Notes: generated by a model from the letters alone, not told the origin. Numbered from the stretch's first letter, positions 8,255 to 19,481 are shown. The stretch: 38,114 bases of DNA from Lutibacter sp. (GCF_013041805.1 NZ_JABDRI010000038.1:1-38114), one strand, 5' to 3'. Made by a program: numbers and translations.

Positions 8255-10777
8255 TTATTCTTGATTTGTATTCTCTTCGTTATTGTTCTCTTCATTATTT
8301 TCAATTTCCGTGCCATTTTCAATTTCATCTAATTCTTCATCCTCATGCAATACTTTTGCAACCGCTGCAATTGAGTCACTATCTTTTATATTTATCAGTT
8401 TCACACCCTGAGTAGCTCGTCCCATCACTCTTAAATCTGCAACAGCCATTCTAATCGTAATTCCAGATTTATTAATAATCATTAAATCATCTTCATCTGT
8501 TACATTTTTAATTGCTACTAAACCACCAGTTTTTTCAGTAATATTAATAGTTTTGACACCTTTACCACCACGATTTGTAATTCTATAATCTTCTAGGCTT
8601 GAACGCTTTCCATATCCTTTTTCTGAAACTACTAATACATTACTATCAATATCATTAACAGCAATCATACCAACAACCTCATCATCTTTATGATTTAAAG
8701 TAATACCTCTAACTCCTGAAGCATTTCTACCCATTGGTCGAGTTTTACTTTCTTCAAAACGAATTGATTTACCCGATTTTAAAGCAATCATTATTTGACT
8801 ATCACCTGTGGTTAATTTAGCTTCTAATAATTCATCTCCATCTTTAATAGTAATAGCATTGATACCGTTTGTTCTTGGACGAGAATATTGTTCTAATGAA
8901 GTCTTTTTAACTTGACCATTTTTAGTAGCCATAATTATATAATGACTGTTCACATATTCTTCATTCTTCAAATCTTCAGTAACTAAAAATGCTTTAACAA
9001 CATCGTCTTGTTCAATATTAACAAGGTTTTGAATAGCCCTACCTTTAGAAGTTTTTCCTCCTTCAGGAATTTCATAAACACGCATCCAAAATACTTTTCC
9101 TTTTTGCGTAAAGAAAAGCATATATTGATGGTTTGTACCTATAAATAAATGCTCAAGGAAATCTTCATTTCTAGTAGCAACACCTTTTTGACCTCTTCCA
9201 CCTCTATTTTGAACTTTATATTCGTCTAAATTAGTACGTTTAACATATCCAGCATGTGAAATAGTTACCACTACTTGTGAGTTCGGAATCATATCTTCAA
9301 TAGATAAATCTCCACCCGCATATTCAATAACTGATCGGCGCTCATCGCCATATTTATCTCTAACTGCTACTAATTCTTCTTTAATAATTTCGTAACGTCT
9401 ATCTTCATTAGCTAAAATATCTTTCAAATCAATGATTAATTTCATAATATCGTCATATTCAGCTCGCAATTTATCTTGCTCTAAACCTGTTAATTGACGC
9501 AAACGCATTTCAACTATGGCTTTGGCCTGAATTTCAGTTAATTCAAAACGCTCGATTAAATTTTCTCTAGCCTCATCCGCATTTGATGAAGCTCTAATTA
9601 TTTTAATAACTTCATCAATGTTATCACTTGCTATAATTAAACCTTCTAAAATATGAGCTCTAGCCTCTGCTTTTTTAAGTTCAAATTCAGTTCTTCTTAC
9701 AACTACCTCATGTCTATGCTCAACAAAATAATGAATTAATTCTTTTAAGTTTAATTGTTGCGGGCGGCCATTCACTAAGGCAATATTATTAACGCTAAAT
9801 GATGTCTGAAGACCTGTATATTTATATAATTTATTTAAAACAATGTTTGGTATAGCATCACGTTTCAACACATAAACTACGCGCATTCCATTTCTATCAG
9901 ACTCATCACGTATATTGGCAATACCTTCTAATTTTTTATCATTAACTAAATCTGCAGTTTTTTTAATCATTTCTGCTTTGTTAACCTGATATGGAATTTC
10001 GGTAACGATGATACATTCTCTTCCCGCAACTTCCTCAATAACAGCCTTAGCACGCATTACAATTCTTCCTCTACCGGTTTCAAAAGCATCTTTAACACCT
10101 TCGTAACCATAAATAATACCTCCAGTTGGAAAATCTGGAGCTTTTATATGCTGCATTAATTCAGAAATTTCAATATCTCTATTATTAATATAAGCTAATG
10201 TTCCGTCAATAACTTCAGTTAAATTATGAGGAGCCATATTTGTAGCCATACCAACAGCAATACCAGATGCCCCATTTACCAATAAATTTGGAATACGTGT
10301 TGGTAAAACTACAGGTTCATTTAATGTATCATCAAAATTTAATTTATGATCCACAGTGTCTTTCTCAATATCAGAAAGCATATCCTCAGATATTTTGCGC
10401 ATACGAACTTCTGTATAACGCATTGCTGCCGGACTATCACCATCTACAGATCCAAAGTTACCTTGACCATCAACCATCATATATCTTACACTCCAATCCT
10501 GTGCCATACGCACCATAGAATCATAGACCGAAGTATCACCGTGCGGGTGATATTTACCTAATACTTCACCAACTATTCTTGCTGATTTTTTGTAAGATCC
10601 AGTAGCTTTAACACCTAATTCATGCATTCCATACAAAACTCTTCTATGCACTGGTTTTAAACCATCTCTTACATCGGGTAATGCTCTTGAAACTATTACT
10701 GACATTGAATAATCAATGTAAGCAGATTTCATTTCATCTTCAATATTTATAGGAATCAATTTTTCTCCGTCTGCCAT
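8255..10777 (-). CDS. gyrA: DNA gyrase subunit A
   Basis: The breakage-rejoining subunit of gyrase, which with GyrB introduces negative supercoils. It is 840 residues, a normal length. The catalytic tyrosine is Y121 ([10 protein letters not shown]), preceded by the quinolone-determining region with T82 and D86 ([10 protein letters not shown]). The C-terminal pinwheel domain carries the GyrA box (NRGGRGQKG), which separates it from topoisomerase IV ParC. The C-terminus is a low-complexity acidic tail rich in Glu and Asn. The gene is divergent from clpC across 259 bases in which I found no exact consensus promoter. Confidence 0.97.
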   Translation of the reverse strand: MADGEKLIPINIEDEMKSAYIDYSMSVIVSRALPDVRDGLKPVHRRVLYGMHELGVKATGSYKKSARIVGEVLGKYHPHGDTSVYDSMVRMAQDWSVRYMMVDGQGNFGSVDGDSPAAMRYTEVRMRKISEDMLSDIEKDTVDHKLNFDDTLNEPVVLPTRIPNLLVNGASGIAVGMATNMAPHNLTEVIDGTLAYINNRDIEISELMQHIKAPDFPTGGIIYGYEGVKDAFETGRGRIVMRAKAVIEEVAGRECIIVTEIPYQVNKAEMIKKTADLVNDKKLEGIANIRDESDRNGMRVVYVLKRDAIPNIVLNKLYKYTGLQTSFSVNNIALVNGRPQQLNLKELIHYFVEHRHEVVVRRTEFELKKAEARAHILEGLIIASDNIDEVIKIIRASSNADEARENLIERFELTEIQAKAIVEMRLRQLTGLEQDKLRAEYDDIMKLIIDLKDILANEDRRYEIIKEELVAVRDKYGDERRSVIEYAGGDLSIEDMIPNSQVVVTISHAGYVKRTNLDEYKVQNRGGRGQKGVATRNEDFLEHLFIGTNHQYMLFFTQKGKVFWMRVYEIPEGGKTSKGRAIQNLVNIEQDDVVKAFLVTEDLKNEEYVNSHYIIMATKNGQVKKTSLEQYSRPRTNGINAITIKDGDELLEAKLTTGDSQIMIALKSGKSIRFEESKTRPMGRNASGVRGITLNHKDDEVVGMIAVNDIDSNVLVVSEKGYGKRSSLEDYRITNRGGKGVKTINITEKTGGLVAIKNVTDEDDLMIINKSGITIRMAVADLRVMGRATQGVKLINIKDSDSIAAVAKVLHEDEELDEIENGTEIENNEENNNEENTNQE

Positions 10778-11036
10778 ATGTTTTTTTTAATTTATTTTAG
10801 TCTTATTTTTCAACAAAGCAATATACAATTTTTACATTTTTTACAAGTTATTTGAACAGCTGTTTTTGTAATATTTATTAACAATAAAACGTTAAAAAAA
10901 TCAACAGTAACTATTTGATTATCAAGCTTTTTAAATTCTATTATTTCACTATTTTAATGATTTTTTAGAAAGTGGTGCTGTTTTTGCACATAAAAAAGAA
11001 AAAAATCAGTTAATTTTACATTATAAATAGAAAACA

Positions 11037-13571
11037 ATGGACGATAATTTTTCACCAAAAGTAAAAGATGTTATTGCATACAGTAAAGAAGAAGCCTTAC
11101 GATTAGGTCATGATTTTATTGGAACAGAACATTTAATGCTTGGATTATTAAGAAAGGGAGCTGGAAAAGCAATTGAGATTTTAAATTCCTTAGATATAAA
11201 CCTTGATCACCTTAGAAGGAAAATTGAAGTATTAAGCCCGGCAAACCCATCTTTAGATGAAAACAACAAAAAAAGTTTACATTTAACAAGGCAAGCTGAA
11301 AAAGCCCTTAAGACAACATTTTTAGAAGCAAAATTATATCAAAGTGACTCTGTTAATACTGCGCACTTATTGCTTTGTGTATTGAGAAACGAAAATGACC
11401 CAACTACAAAATTATTGAATAATTTTGGAGCTAGTTATGAAGATGTAAAAACTATATTTAAACAATCTTATTTAAACGAAGGAATGAATTTACCAAAAGC
11501 AGAAAATAGTTCAGATGATGATTTTGACACACCCAAGTCAAACCCTTTTGAACAACCTAAAGGAGCAAAACCCACTGATAAAAAATCTAAAACTCCAGTT
11601 TTAGATAACTTTGGGCGTGACTTAACAAGTTTGGCAGAAGAAGGTAATTTAGACCCAGTAGTTGGAAGAAAAAAAGAAATTGAGCGAGTATCTCAAATTT
11701 TAAGCCGTAGAAAAAAGAACAATCCAATGCTTATTGGCGAGCCTGGAGTTGGTAAATCTGCGATTGCTGAAGGGTTAGCGTTGCGAATTGTTCAACGTAA
11801 AGTATCACGTATATTATTCAACAAACGTATAGTTTCTCTCGATTTAGCAAGTTTAGTTGCAGGCACAAAATATCGTGGACAGTTTGAAGAAAGAATGAAA
11901 GCATTAATGAATGAATTAGAAAAAAATGATGATATCATTTTATTTATTGATGAAATTCATACCATTGTTGGAGCTGGTGGAGCAACAGGGTCATTAGACG
12001 CTTCAAATATGTTAAAACCTGCATTGGCAAGAGGAGAAATTCAATGTATTGGAGCTACAACTTTAGACGAATTTAGAACTAACATTGAAAAAGACGGAGC
12101 ATTAGAGCGAAGATTCCAAAAAATTATTGTGGAACCTACGTCAGTTGATGAAACAGTTCAAATTTTACAAAACATAAAAGATAAGTACGAGGAACATCAT
12201 AACGTTGATTATACAGATGCAGCTATTGTAGCTTGTGTAAAATTAACAAATAGATACATGACAGATCGTTTTTTACCAGATAAAGCAATTGATGCTTTAG
12301 ATGAAGCTGGCTCTCGAATTCACATTACAAATATTGTTGTTCCAAAAGAAGTGTTAACACTTGAAACTCAATTAGAAAAAATTAAAGACGACAAATCTGC
12401 TGCTGTAAACGGTCAAAAATATGAAGAAGCAGCTCGTTTACGCGATGATGAAAAACGTGTTGAAGGTTTACTTTTAGCCGCTCAATTAAGATGGGAAGAA
12501 GCATCTAAGTTAAATAGAGAAATTGTAACTGAAGATAACGTTGCTGAAGTTGTTTCTATGATGACAGGTATTCCAGTAAATAGAGTTGCTGAAGCAGAAA
12601 GTACAAGACTGCACGATTTACCTGAACTTATTAAAGGTAAAGTTGTTGGTCAAGATAATGCTGTTGCTAAGGTTGTTAAGGCTATTCAAAGGAATAGAGT
12701 TGGATTAAAAGATCCAAATAAGCCAATTGGGTCATTTATATTTTTGGGACAAACAGGAGTGGGAAAAACGCAGCTTGCAAAGGTTTTAGCTACTGAGTTA
12801 TTTGATAATGAAGATGCACTTGTTAGAATTGACATGAGTGAGTACATGGAAAAATTTGCTATTTCACGCCTTATTGGAGCACCTCCGGGGTACGTTGGTT
12901 ATGAAGAAGGTGGTCAACTTACAGAAAAAATCAGACGTAAGCCTTATGCTGTAGTGTTATTAGATGAGATTGAAAAAGCACATCCAGATGTTTTTAACAT
13001 GCTACTTCAAATATTAGATGATGGTCATATTACTGACAGTCTAGGAAGAAGAATTGATTTTAGAAATACTATAATCATTATGACGTCAAATATAGGTTCT
13101 AGACAACTAAAAGACTTTGGTGCTGGTGTTGGATTTGGTACTGCTTCTAAAGTAGCTCAAGCTGATGCGAATGCTAAAAGCATGATAGAAAACGCTTTGA
13201 AAAAATCTTTTGCTCCTGAATTTTTAAATAGAATTGATGATGTTGTAGTTTTTAATGCATTGGAAAGAGAAGATATACATTCTATAATCGATATTGAATT
13301 AAAGAAACTTATTTTGCGTATCGAAGATTTAGGGTATAAACTTACACTAACAGATAAAGCTAAAGATTATATTGCAGATAAAGGTTTTGATAAACAATAC
13401 GGAGCTAGACCTTTAAAACGTGCAATTCAAAAATATATTGAAGATGCTTTAGCTGAAGAAATTGTGAATTCTAAATTAAGTGAAGGAGATTCAATTTCAA
13501 TGGATTTAGATAAAAAAACAAACGAGCTAACTATCAAAATTAGTAAGGGTAAAAAAAAGGTTGAAGAATAA
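11037..13571 (+). CDS. clpC: ATP-dependent Clp protease ATPase subunit ClpC
   Basis: An AAA+ unfoldase that feeds substrates to ClpP. The 844 residues show the double Clp-N domain (about 3-145), a first AAA+ module with Walker A at 234-241 (GEPGVGKS) and Walker B (LFIDEIH), a UVR-type middle segment ([17 protein letters not shown]), and a second module with Walker A near 570-577 (GQTGVGKT). The loop GVGFGT in the second module fits the ClpP-docking tripeptide, so this is ClpC rather than ClpB. No CtsR gene and no CIRCE repeat were seen upstream. It ends in a two-way terminator shared with the glycosyltransferase. Confidence 0.95.
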   Translation: MDDNFSPKVKDVIAYSKEEALRLGHDFIGTEHLMLGLLRKGAGKAIEILNSLDINLDHLRRKIEVLSPANPSLDENNKKSLHLTRQAEKALKTTFLEAKLYQSDSVNTAHLLLCVLRNENDPTTKLLNNFGASYEDVKTIFKQSYLNEGMNLPKAENSSDDDFDTPKSNPFEQPKGAKPTDKKSKTPVLDNFGRDLTSLAEEGNLDPVVGRKKEIERVSQILSRRKKNNPMLIGEPGVGKSAIAEGLALRIVQRKVSRILFNKRIVSLDLASLVAGTKYRGQFEERMKALMNELEKNDDIILFIDEIHTIVGAGGATGSLDASNMLKPALARGEIQCIGATTLDEFRTNIEKDGALERRFQKIIVEPTSVDETVQILQNIKDKYEEHHNVDYTDAAIVACVKLTNRYMTDRFLPDKAIDALDEAGSRIHITNIVVPKEVLTLETQLEKIKDDKSAAVNGQKYEEAARLRDDEKRVEGLLLAAQLRWEEASKLNREIVTEDNVAEVVSMMTGIPVNRVAEAESTRLHDLPELIKGKVVGQDNAVAKVVKAIQRNRVGLKDPNKPIGSFIFLGQTGVGKTQLAKVLATELFDNEDALVRIDMSEYMEKFAISRLIGAPPGYVGYEEGGQLTEKIRRKPYAVVLLDEIEKAHPDVFNMLLQILDDGHITDSLGRRIDFRNTIIIMTSNIGSRQLKDFGAGVGFGTASKVAQADANAKSMIENALKKSFAPEFLNRIDDVVVFNALEREDIHSIIDIELKKLILRIEDLGYKLTLTDKAKDYIADKGFDKQYGARPLKRAIQKYIEDALAEEIVNSKLSEGDSISMDLDKKTNELTIKISKGKKKVEE

Positions 13572-13590
13572 TACCTTCCTTTTTAAAATT

Positions 13591-13629
13591 AAAAAAATCC
13601 AGATATTTTAAAAATATCTGGATTTTTTT
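13591..13629. terminator. bidirectional terminator
   Basis: A perfect 12-bp stem (TCCAGATATTTT at 13598-13609 with its complement at 13611-13622) is flanked by seven A and seven T. It separates convergent clpC and the glycosyltransferase gene and overlaps the latter's stop codon. Confidence 0.88.
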
Positions 13630-14578
13630 ATTCCTGAATTAATCCTTTGATAAAACCTAAACCATATCCAAAAAATTGTATTAAAGTTGTTATCACGCTA
13701 TAAAACGCCACAGAAAAATTTTGATTTTTTACCAATGAATCTAAAAATATAGCTATAAAGTAAATCGCAAAAAAAACTAAAAATATATTTATACCTACCA
13801 TATAAAATAAAATTGCACTTACCAATGTAGTTATGAATAAGGAAGGAAACCAATAAGTAATTTTTGCTGTATGTGGATATTTTCTATTTAAAAATGGACG
13901 CCCATTCCCAAATGCAAAAGTTTGCTTAAAAAATTGTTGAAATGTTGATCTTCGCTTATGATAAACAAAAGCATTATTAATAAATTGAGTTTCAAAATTA
14001 TGTTCCCATAAACGAAAAGTAAGATCTATATCCTCTCCTATTTTCATTTTACTAAAACCTTGCGTTGTTTCAAATGCTTTTTTAGATATACCAAAATTAA
14101 AACTTCTAGGCTGAAATTTATCTACCGCTTGTTTACTTCCTCTAATTCCTCCAGTTGTCATAAAGGAAGTCATACTATAATTTATAGCTTTTTGAATTGT
14201 GGTAAAAGAATAATGAGCTGCATCAGCACCACCATAAGCATCGGTAAAATTTAAGTTCAACGCTTTTTCAACCTCAACTAAATAATTTGATGGAATAATA
14301 CAATCTGAATCAAAAATGATGAAATAATTCCCAGATGCATGTTGCATTCCGAAATTTCTGCTTGGACCTGCTCCAGTATTTTCTTTATAAAAATAGTTTA
14401 TATTTAATTCTTTAGCATATTTTGAAACAACGGTATCAGATTTTAATGTTGAACCATCTTCAATAATTAGTACTTCGAAATTAGCAGTATATGTTTGTTT
14501 GGTTAGACTTTGAAGCAACTCTTCAATCTCCGAAGGTCTATTAAAAACAGGTATTATTATAGAAAATTGTAACTCCAC
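13628..14578 (-). CDS. family 2 glycosyltransferase, membrane-anchored
   Basis: The N-terminal 220 residues are a GT-A fold: strand IIIPVFNRP at the start, the nucleotide-binding acid pair E40-D41 (IIEDGS) and a metal-binding D90-S-D92. Later GEDIDLTFRLW fits the ED-x-D catalytic-base region. Residues 245-310 hold two or three membrane helices. Such enzymes transfer a sugar from a nucleotide sugar to a lipid or glycan at the cytosolic face; donor and acceptor are not predictable. It stands alone, between the clpC terminator and the terminator of the acyl-CoA dehydrogenase operon. Confidence 0.85.
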   Translation of the reverse strand: MELQFSIIIPVFNRPSEIEELLQSLTKQTYTANFEVLIIEDGSTLKSDTVVSKYAKELNINYFYKENTGAGPSRNFGMQHASGNYFIIFDSDCIIPSNYLVEVEKALNLNFTDAYGGADAAHYSFTTIQKAINYSMTSFMTTGGIRGSKQAVDKFQPRSFNFGISKKAFETTQGFSKMKIGEDIDLTFRLWEHNFETQFINNAFVYHKRRSTFQQFFKQTFAFGNGRPFLNRKYPHTAKITYWFPSLFITTLVSAILFYMVGINIFLVFFAIYFIAIFLDSLVKNQNFSVAFYSVITTLIQFFGYGLGFIKGLIQE

Positions 14579-14643
14579 TATTATTTATTTTACAATTTCA
14601 AATTTACTTTATTTATTTAAACTAAACAGCTTAATTTAAAATG

Positions 14644-14678
14644 AAAAACCTATTCTGAAAAATTTCAGAATAGGTTTT
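14644..14678 (-). terminator. terminator of the etf/acyl-CoA dehydrogenase operon
   Basis: AAAACCTATTCTGAAA (14645-14660) pairs with its exact complement at 14663-14678 around a two-base loop. On the minus strand the stem ends in a run of T. It lies 24 bases past the acyl-CoA dehydrogenase stop. Confidence 0.75.
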
Positions 14679-14701
14679 CAATCAATTAAAAATAAATTGA
14701 A

Positions 14702-16429
14702 TTAATGTTCCAAAACTGTTGTATCAACTTCCTTATACATTTCTAAATTCTCTAATCTAAAATTCGCCATATAATCAAATCGTTCTCTATTTTCTGAACG
14801 GACTAAATTCACATATAACCTAGCAGATTTTGTAAATGATTCATCTCTTTGACTATTAATCACTAATAGATATCCCATAATGATATTACCAGCCATTTCA
14901 ACTAACCTTGTTGAATGAAAATCAATCAACTCAGTACTATCCATATCTATTACTCGCTGAACAATTGTTCCATATTCTTCAGTCATTTTATGCAACTTTG
15001 TTCTAATCTCACAGTTTTTATCTAAGATTTCAGCGTCGTACTTTTTAATTTGTTCTAAAAAAACTCCAGTAGTAACACCTTTAATTGCCGCAACTGCCTG
15101 CAACTGTGATGTTCCTTCGTAAATTGATGTAATACGGGCATCTCTATAAATTCGTTCAATTGGAAAATCTTTCATAAACCCTGTTCCTCCGTGAATTTGT
15201 AAAGAATCATAAGCAATTCTATTACAAGCTTCACTTGCAGTTAGTTTAATTAATGGAGTAAAAACATTTGCCAATCTTGCATAATGTTTCATTTCCATAC
15301 GCTCTTCTTTCTCCAAAGAGCGAATGTTTTTTACCTCTTCATACACTTTAGTAATATCAACAAAACGAGTAGTTTCATACAACAAAGAACGAAGTGCATC
15401 TATACGAATTTTCATATTTGTCAACATTTCGTACACTGCAGGGAAATTCACGATTTCTTTTCCAAATTGAGCTCTGTCCTCTGCATATTTTAAAGCTTCT
15501 CTATAAGCAGCATCAGCAATCCCAACAGATTGAGCCCCCACACCTAAACGTGCAGAATTCATCAACGCCATTACATATTTTATCAAACCAAAACGTTCTT
15601 TCCCAACCAATTCAGCTGGTGCATCTTTAAAAACCAACTCACAAGTTGGAGAGCCTTTAATTCCTAATTTTTTTTCTAAATGTCTAACCTCAACTGCGTG
15701 ATCATTTCTGTCATAAATAAACATTGACAATCCACGAGCATCTAATGTTCCTTCTTCTGAACGTGCTAAAACTAAAGAGATATCTGCATCTCCATTGGTA
15801 ATAAAACGCTTTACACCATTTAAAATCCACGTGTTTTTTTCTTCATCAAAAACCGCTTTTAATTTTACAGCTTGTAAATCTGATCCTGCATCTGGTTCAG
15901 TCAGCACCATAGCAGCTGTTGCTCCATCACGATTAAAACGCGGTAAATATTTTTTACGTTGCTCTTCTGAACCAAATTCATAAATAGTTTCTGCACAATC
16001 TTGTAAACCCCAAATATTGGCAAAACCAGCATCGGCACGTGCTACCATTTCGGCAGCCATTACGTATGGCAATAATGGAAAGTTCAATCCTCCATATTTT
16101 CTTGGTAACGACATTCCTATTAAACCAGCATCATGTAATGCTTTATAATCGGCGGTTGTTCCTTTTGCATAAATAACTTCATTATTTTCAATATGTGGAC
16201 CTTCTAAATCGACAGATTCAGCATTTTTAGCTATTATTTTTGAGCAAATATCACCAACAATTTCTAATATTTTCTCATAAGTATCTATAGCATCGTCATG
16301 ATTCAAGGGTGCAAAATCAAACTCTTCTGATTCCTTAAAATCATTTTCCTTTAATTTTACTATTTTTTGTACAATTGGATCTTTCAAATGAAATTTAAAA
16401 TCGGGTGTATCTGTGAAAAAATTATCCAT
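14702..16429 (-). CDS. acyl-CoA dehydrogenase with C-terminal extension
   Basis: A flavoenzyme that makes an alpha-beta double bond in acyl-CoA and gives its electrons to ETF. The 575 residues contain the N-terminal helical domain, the FAD/substrate signature (AMVLTEPDAGSDL) near 175-190, and the catalytic glutamate E438 in IYEGTSQLQ. About 130 residues follow that site, well beyond the roughly 380-residue core enzymes, as in long ACAD-type members. It is third in an operon behind etfB and etfA, so those are its likely electron acceptors. Chain-length preference is not readable from the sequence. Confidence 0.92.
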   Translation of the reverse strand: MDNFFTDTPDFKFHLKDPIVQKIVKLKENDFKESEEFDFAPLNHDDAIDTYEKILEIVGDICSKIIAKNAESVDLEGPHIENNEVIYAKGTTADYKALHDAGLIGMSLPRKYGGLNFPLLPYVMAAEMVARADAGFANIWGLQDCAETIYEFGSEEQRKKYLPRFNRDGATAAMVLTEPDAGSDLQAVKLKAVFDEEKNTWILNGVKRFITNGDADISLVLARSEEGTLDARGLSMFIYDRNDHAVEVRHLEKKLGIKGSPTCELVFKDAPAELVGKERFGLIKYVMALMNSARLGVGAQSVGIADAAYREALKYAEDRAQFGKEIVNFPAVYEMLTNMKIRIDALRSLLYETTRFVDITKVYEEVKNIRSLEKEERMEMKHYARLANVFTPLIKLTASEACNRIAYDSLQIHGGTGFMKDFPIERIYRDARITSIYEGTSQLQAVAAIKGVTTGVFLEQIKKYDAEILDKNCEIRTKLHKMTEEYGTIVQRVIDMDSTELIDFHSTRLVEMAGNIIMGYLLVINSQRDESFTKSARLYVNLVRSENRERFDYMANFRLENLEMYKEVDTTVLEH

Positions 16430-16487
16430 TTTTTTCTATTTTATATTTAGAGTTTTCCTAAAAAAAACTCATCATTTAATTATTAAT

Positions 16488-17516
16488 CTACTTAGCGTTT
16501 TCCTTGTAATATTTAATCATTTTTGGAAGCACGACTCCTAAATCACCTGTTATTACATAATCTGCAATAGCATTAATTGGAGCATCTGGATCATTATTTA
16601 TTGAAATAATCATAGAAGCATCTTGCATACCAGCTGTATGTTGAATAGCCCCTGAAATACCAGCTGCAATATATAATTTAGGCCTAACGGTAGTACCAGT
16701 TTGTCCAATTTGACGATTGTGATCTATAAAACCAGCATCAACTGCTGCTCTAGAGCCACCTACTTCTCCGCCTAAAATATTGGCTAAATTTCTAAGTAAA
16801 TCAAAATTTTCTTTTGATCCTACACCGTAACCTCCCGCAACAATAATTGGCGATTCTTTTAAATTTACACCAGATTCTTCAATATGACGTTCAATAACCT
16901 CTACAACAAAGTCTTCATCTGATAAAACTTCATTTGCATTTATCTCAATTATTTCCGTTTTATAATTTTCGTCAATAATTTCTTTTTTCATGACACCTTC
17001 TCTAACAGTTGCCATTTGAGGGTGCATATCCCAGTTTATAATATTTGCCATAATACTTCCTCCAAAGGCTGGACGAATTGCATATAACAAATCGGTATAT
17101 TCTTTCTTCTCTTTTTTTACAAAATGATCTCCAATATCCAATATTGTAGTATCAGCCGTTAATCCGCAATTTAATTTTGAAGCCAATCTTGGCGCTAAAT
17201 CTCTCCCTACGGAAGTTGCTCCAAACAATACAATTTGAGGATCTTGTTCTTTTAATATTTTATAAGCTAAAGCTGCATGTGGCAAAGTTCTATAAGGGTC
17301 TAACTTCGAATCATCAGCAATAAATAGTTTATCAACTCCATAAGGTGAAATTTGACTTTCGATTCCGTTTAGATTATTTCCAAAAACCATAGCTTCTAAA
17401 GGAGCTCCTAATTTTTGAGCTAATCTTTTTCCAGCTGATAATAACTCCTGACTTATTTCTGCTACATTTTCATTTTCTATTTCGCAATAAACAAATACAC
17501 TTTTCATTTTATTCAT
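16488..17516 (-). CDS. etfA: electron transfer flavoprotein subunit alpha
   Basis: The FAD-binding subunit of ETF, which takes electrons from acyl-CoA dehydrogenase. It is 342 residues from the first ATG; an ATG three codons in (17507) is an equally good start. The C-terminal FAD domain is typical: GGSRAAVDAG, then GQTGTTVRPKLYIAAGISGA, IQHTAGM and ADYVITGDL. It follows etfB by 15 bases and precedes the dehydrogenase by 58. It should be cytosolic and dimerise with EtfB. Confidence 0.93.
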   Translation of the reverse strand: MNKMKSVFVYCEIENENVAEISQELLSAGKRLAQKLGAPLEAMVFGNNLNGIESQISPYGVDKLFIADDSKLDPYRTLPHAALAYKILKEQDPQIVLFGATSVGRDLAPRLASKLNCGLTADTTILDIGDHFVKKEKKEYTDLLYAIRPAFGGSIMANIINWDMHPQMATVREGVMKKEIIDENYKTEIIEINANEVLSDEDFVVEVIERHIEESGVNLKESPIIVAGGYGVGSKENFDLLRNLANILGGEVGGSRAAVDAGFIDHNRQIGQTGTTVRPKLYIAAGISGAIQHTAGMQDASMIISINNDPDAPINAIADYVITGDLGVVLPKMIKYYKENAK

Positions 17517-17531
17517 TTTAAGTTATATCAA

Positions 17532-18407
17532 CTACCCAATGGTGTGATGTTTAATTAATTCTTTAATCATTCCTTCAATATCGCTATCTGAATCAGTTAA
17601 AACTTTAGACTCATTTGCAGTTAATACGATACTTGAAACACTTTTTACCTTTGTAGGAGAACCTGCTAAACCAATTTTATTGATATCCGCATCAATATCT
17701 TCTACACTCCATTCTGGAATCACTAAATGTGGTCTTTTCTTATGCAATTTTTCTAATACCGGATCACCTTTTCTCATTTCGGTTTTAGTTCTCGCATATT
17801 TATACCTCATAACATTTTTAGCAATTCTTGATCTACACTCTGGTGAAGATCCATGAACTGTCATTAAACAAGGAAAAGGTGACGAAACTGTTTCCACTCC
17901 TTTAGACAATCGTCTTCTTGCTATAATTTGAGTATCATTGAAATCTAATATTTCTTCAACATATGTTACTTGTGGAATATTTAATTTATCAGCACATTGT
18001 GGTCCAACTTGTGCTGTGTCTCCATCAATAGCTTGTCTACCTCCTACGATTAAATCGTAATCAGCAATTTTTTTAATTCCTTGAACAATGGTATAACTAG
18101 TTGCCAATGTATCAGCGCCTCCAAAACGACGATCGGAAATCATAATTCCATCATCCACACCTCTGTAATATCCTTCACGGATTATATCAGCAGCTTTTTG
18201 TGGCCCCATCGTTAATATGGTAACTTTCGTACCAGGTATGCGATCTTTGATGTTTAACGCTAATTCTAATGCGTGCAAATCATCTGGATTAAATACTGTT
18301 GAAAGTTTACCTCTGTTAACAGTTCCATCTGGCTTCATTGCGTCAGGTCCAACATGTCTAGTGTCTGGTACTTGTTTTGCTAGCACAATTATTTTAAGTG
18401 GTCTCAT
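17532..18407 (-). CDS. etfB: electron transfer flavoprotein subunit beta
   Basis: EtfB pairs with EtfA. The N-terminal motif IIVLAKQVPDTR and the later GGRQAIDGDTAQVGP region with DRRFGGADTLATSYT are family hallmarks. At 291 residues it is longer than the common form of about 250; the extra length lies mainly in the C-terminal half. It is first in the operon etfB-etfA-acyl-CoA dehydrogenase. Whether this ETF is of the ordinary or the bifurcating class cannot be judged by eye. Confidence 0.92.
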   Translation of the reverse strand: MRPLKIIVLAKQVPDTRHVGPDAMKPDGTVNRGKLSTVFNPDDLHALELALNIKDRIPGTKVTILTMGPQKAADIIREGYYRGVDDGIMISDRRFGGADTLATSYTIVQGIKKIADYDLIVGGRQAIDGDTAQVGPQCADKLNIPQVTYVEEILDFNDTQIIARRRLSKGVETVSSPFPCLMTVHGSSPECRSRIAKNVMRYKYARTKTEMRKGDPVLEKLHKKRPHLVIPEWSVEDIDADINKIGLAGSPTKVKSVSSIVLTANESKVLTDSDSDIEGMIKELIKHHTIG

Positions 18408-18440
18408 ACGATTATTTTAAATCATTTTTTTTAAACTTAC

Positions 18441-18467
18441 CAAATTTAGATTAAATAATTCGTTCAA
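18441..18467 (-). promoter_or_regulatory. probable promoter of the etf operon
   Basis: On the minus strand TAAATTTG (18448-18441) is a perfect -7 element. A TTG at 18467-18465 is 16 bases upstream, one base short of the usual 17-23. The etfB start is 34 bases downstream. Confidence 0.45.
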
Positions 18468-18531
18468 AAAATGACAATACTCATACTTTGAAATTAATAG
18501 TTTTCTATTTAGTTTTCAAAACATTATGTAC

Positions 18532-18563
18532 AAAAAAAGCGATGATATCTAATCATCGCTTTT
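18532..18563 (-). terminator. terminator of fabI
   Basis: GCGATGAT (18539-18546) pairs with ATCATCGC (18552-18559). On the minus strand the hairpin is followed by seven T, 25 bases past the fabI stop. It separates fabI from the etf operon. Confidence 0.8.
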
Positions 18564-18587
18564 AAAAATAACAATTATTATTGTCTA

Positions 18588-19445
18588 TTATTTTTTAGTT
18601 TTTGCTTCTTCTGAAGAATCTTCTTTACCTGTATAATTTTCCATAAAAGTATCCATTATGGCAGTACTTACACCCATATTAGAGAATCCTCCATCATGAA
18701 ATAAGTTTTGTAATGTAACTTTCTTGGTTAAATCAGAAAATAGACTTATTGTGTAGTCTGCACATTCTAAAGCTGTTGCATTTCCTAGTGGTGACATTTC
18801 CTCAGCATAAGCAATAAAACCATCGAAACCTTTTACTCCGCTTCCTGCAGTTGTAGGTGTAGGTGATTGAGAAATTGTATTTACTCTTACTTTTTTATCA
18901 CGTCCAAAGAAATATCCAAAACTTCGTGCTACTGATTCTAAATAAGCTTTATTATCTGCCATATCATTATAGTCTGGAAATACACGTTGAGCCGCCATAT
19001 AGGTTAATGCGACAACACTTCCCCATTCATTCATTGCATCTTTTTTGTACAACATACTCATTAATCTATGAAAAGATAAAGCCGAAACATCCCAACCAGT
19101 TTTGGTGAAATTATAATCTTGATTTGTATAATGATTACCTCTACGAACGTTTACAGACATTCCAATTGAATGTAAAACAAAATCTATTTTGCCGCCTAAA
19201 ATTTCCATAGATTTATCAATTAAATTTTCTAAATCCATCATAGAAGTAGCGTCAGCTGGAATAACTTGAGACCCTGTTTTATCTGCTAACTCAGAAATAG
19301 TTCCTAATCTTAAAGCGACTGGTGCATTTGTTAAAACAAATGTTGCTCCTTCTTCATGTGCTCTTTCTGCCACTTTCCAAGCAATAGATTTTGAATCTAA
19401 TGCTCCAAATATAATTCCTCGTTTTCCTTTTAATAAGTTATACAT
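18588..19445 (-). CDS. fabI: enoyl-[acyl-carrier-protein] reductase (NADH)
   Basis: FabI reduces trans-2-enoyl-ACP in the last step of each fatty-acid elongation round. It is a short-chain dehydrogenase fold with the FabI-type nucleotide motif (IIFGALDSKSIAW) in place of a classical GxxxGxG. The catalytic pair is Y159 and K166 (Y-x6-K, in YNDMADNK), with the FabI second tyrosine Y149 ahead of it. SQSPTPTTAGSG is the substrate-loop region. The 285 residues exceed the usual 260-270 because of a charged C-terminal tail (KEDSSEEAKTKK). It has its own promoter inside the end of recN. Confidence 0.93.
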   Translation of the reverse strand: MYNLLKGKRGIIFGALDSKSIAWKVAERAHEEGATFVLTNAPVALRLGTISELADKTGSQVIPADATSMMDLENLIDKSMEILGGKIDFVLHSIGMSVNVRRGNHYTNQDYNFTKTGWDVSALSFHRLMSMLYKKDAMNEWGSVVALTYMAAQRVFPDYNDMADNKAYLESVARSFGYFFGRDKKVRVNTISQSPTPTTAGSGVKGFDGFIAYAEEMSPLGNATALECADYTISLFSDLTKKVTLQNLFHDGGFSNMGVSTAIMDTFMENYTGKEDSSEEAKTKK

Positions 19446-19481
19446 AATTGTATTTTATTTGATTTTATTTAAAATAGGCTG

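Noticed and set aside
8245-8328. Longer N-terminus for the TPR protein
   Set aside because: It overlaps the end of gyrA and would bury a clean signal peptide; the ATG at 8244 is better.
10514-10540. Thr at GyrA position 82 as a quinolone-resistance change
   Set aside because: Thr at this place is, as I recall, wild type in Flavobacterium relatives, and D86 is intact, so resistance cannot be claimed.
10778-11036. Consensus promoters between gyrA and clpC
   Set aside because: I looked on both strands for TTG-N17-23-TAnnTTTG and found no full match; a TGTAA...TTAAC near-palindrome at 10867-10882 is off register for a Crp-type site.
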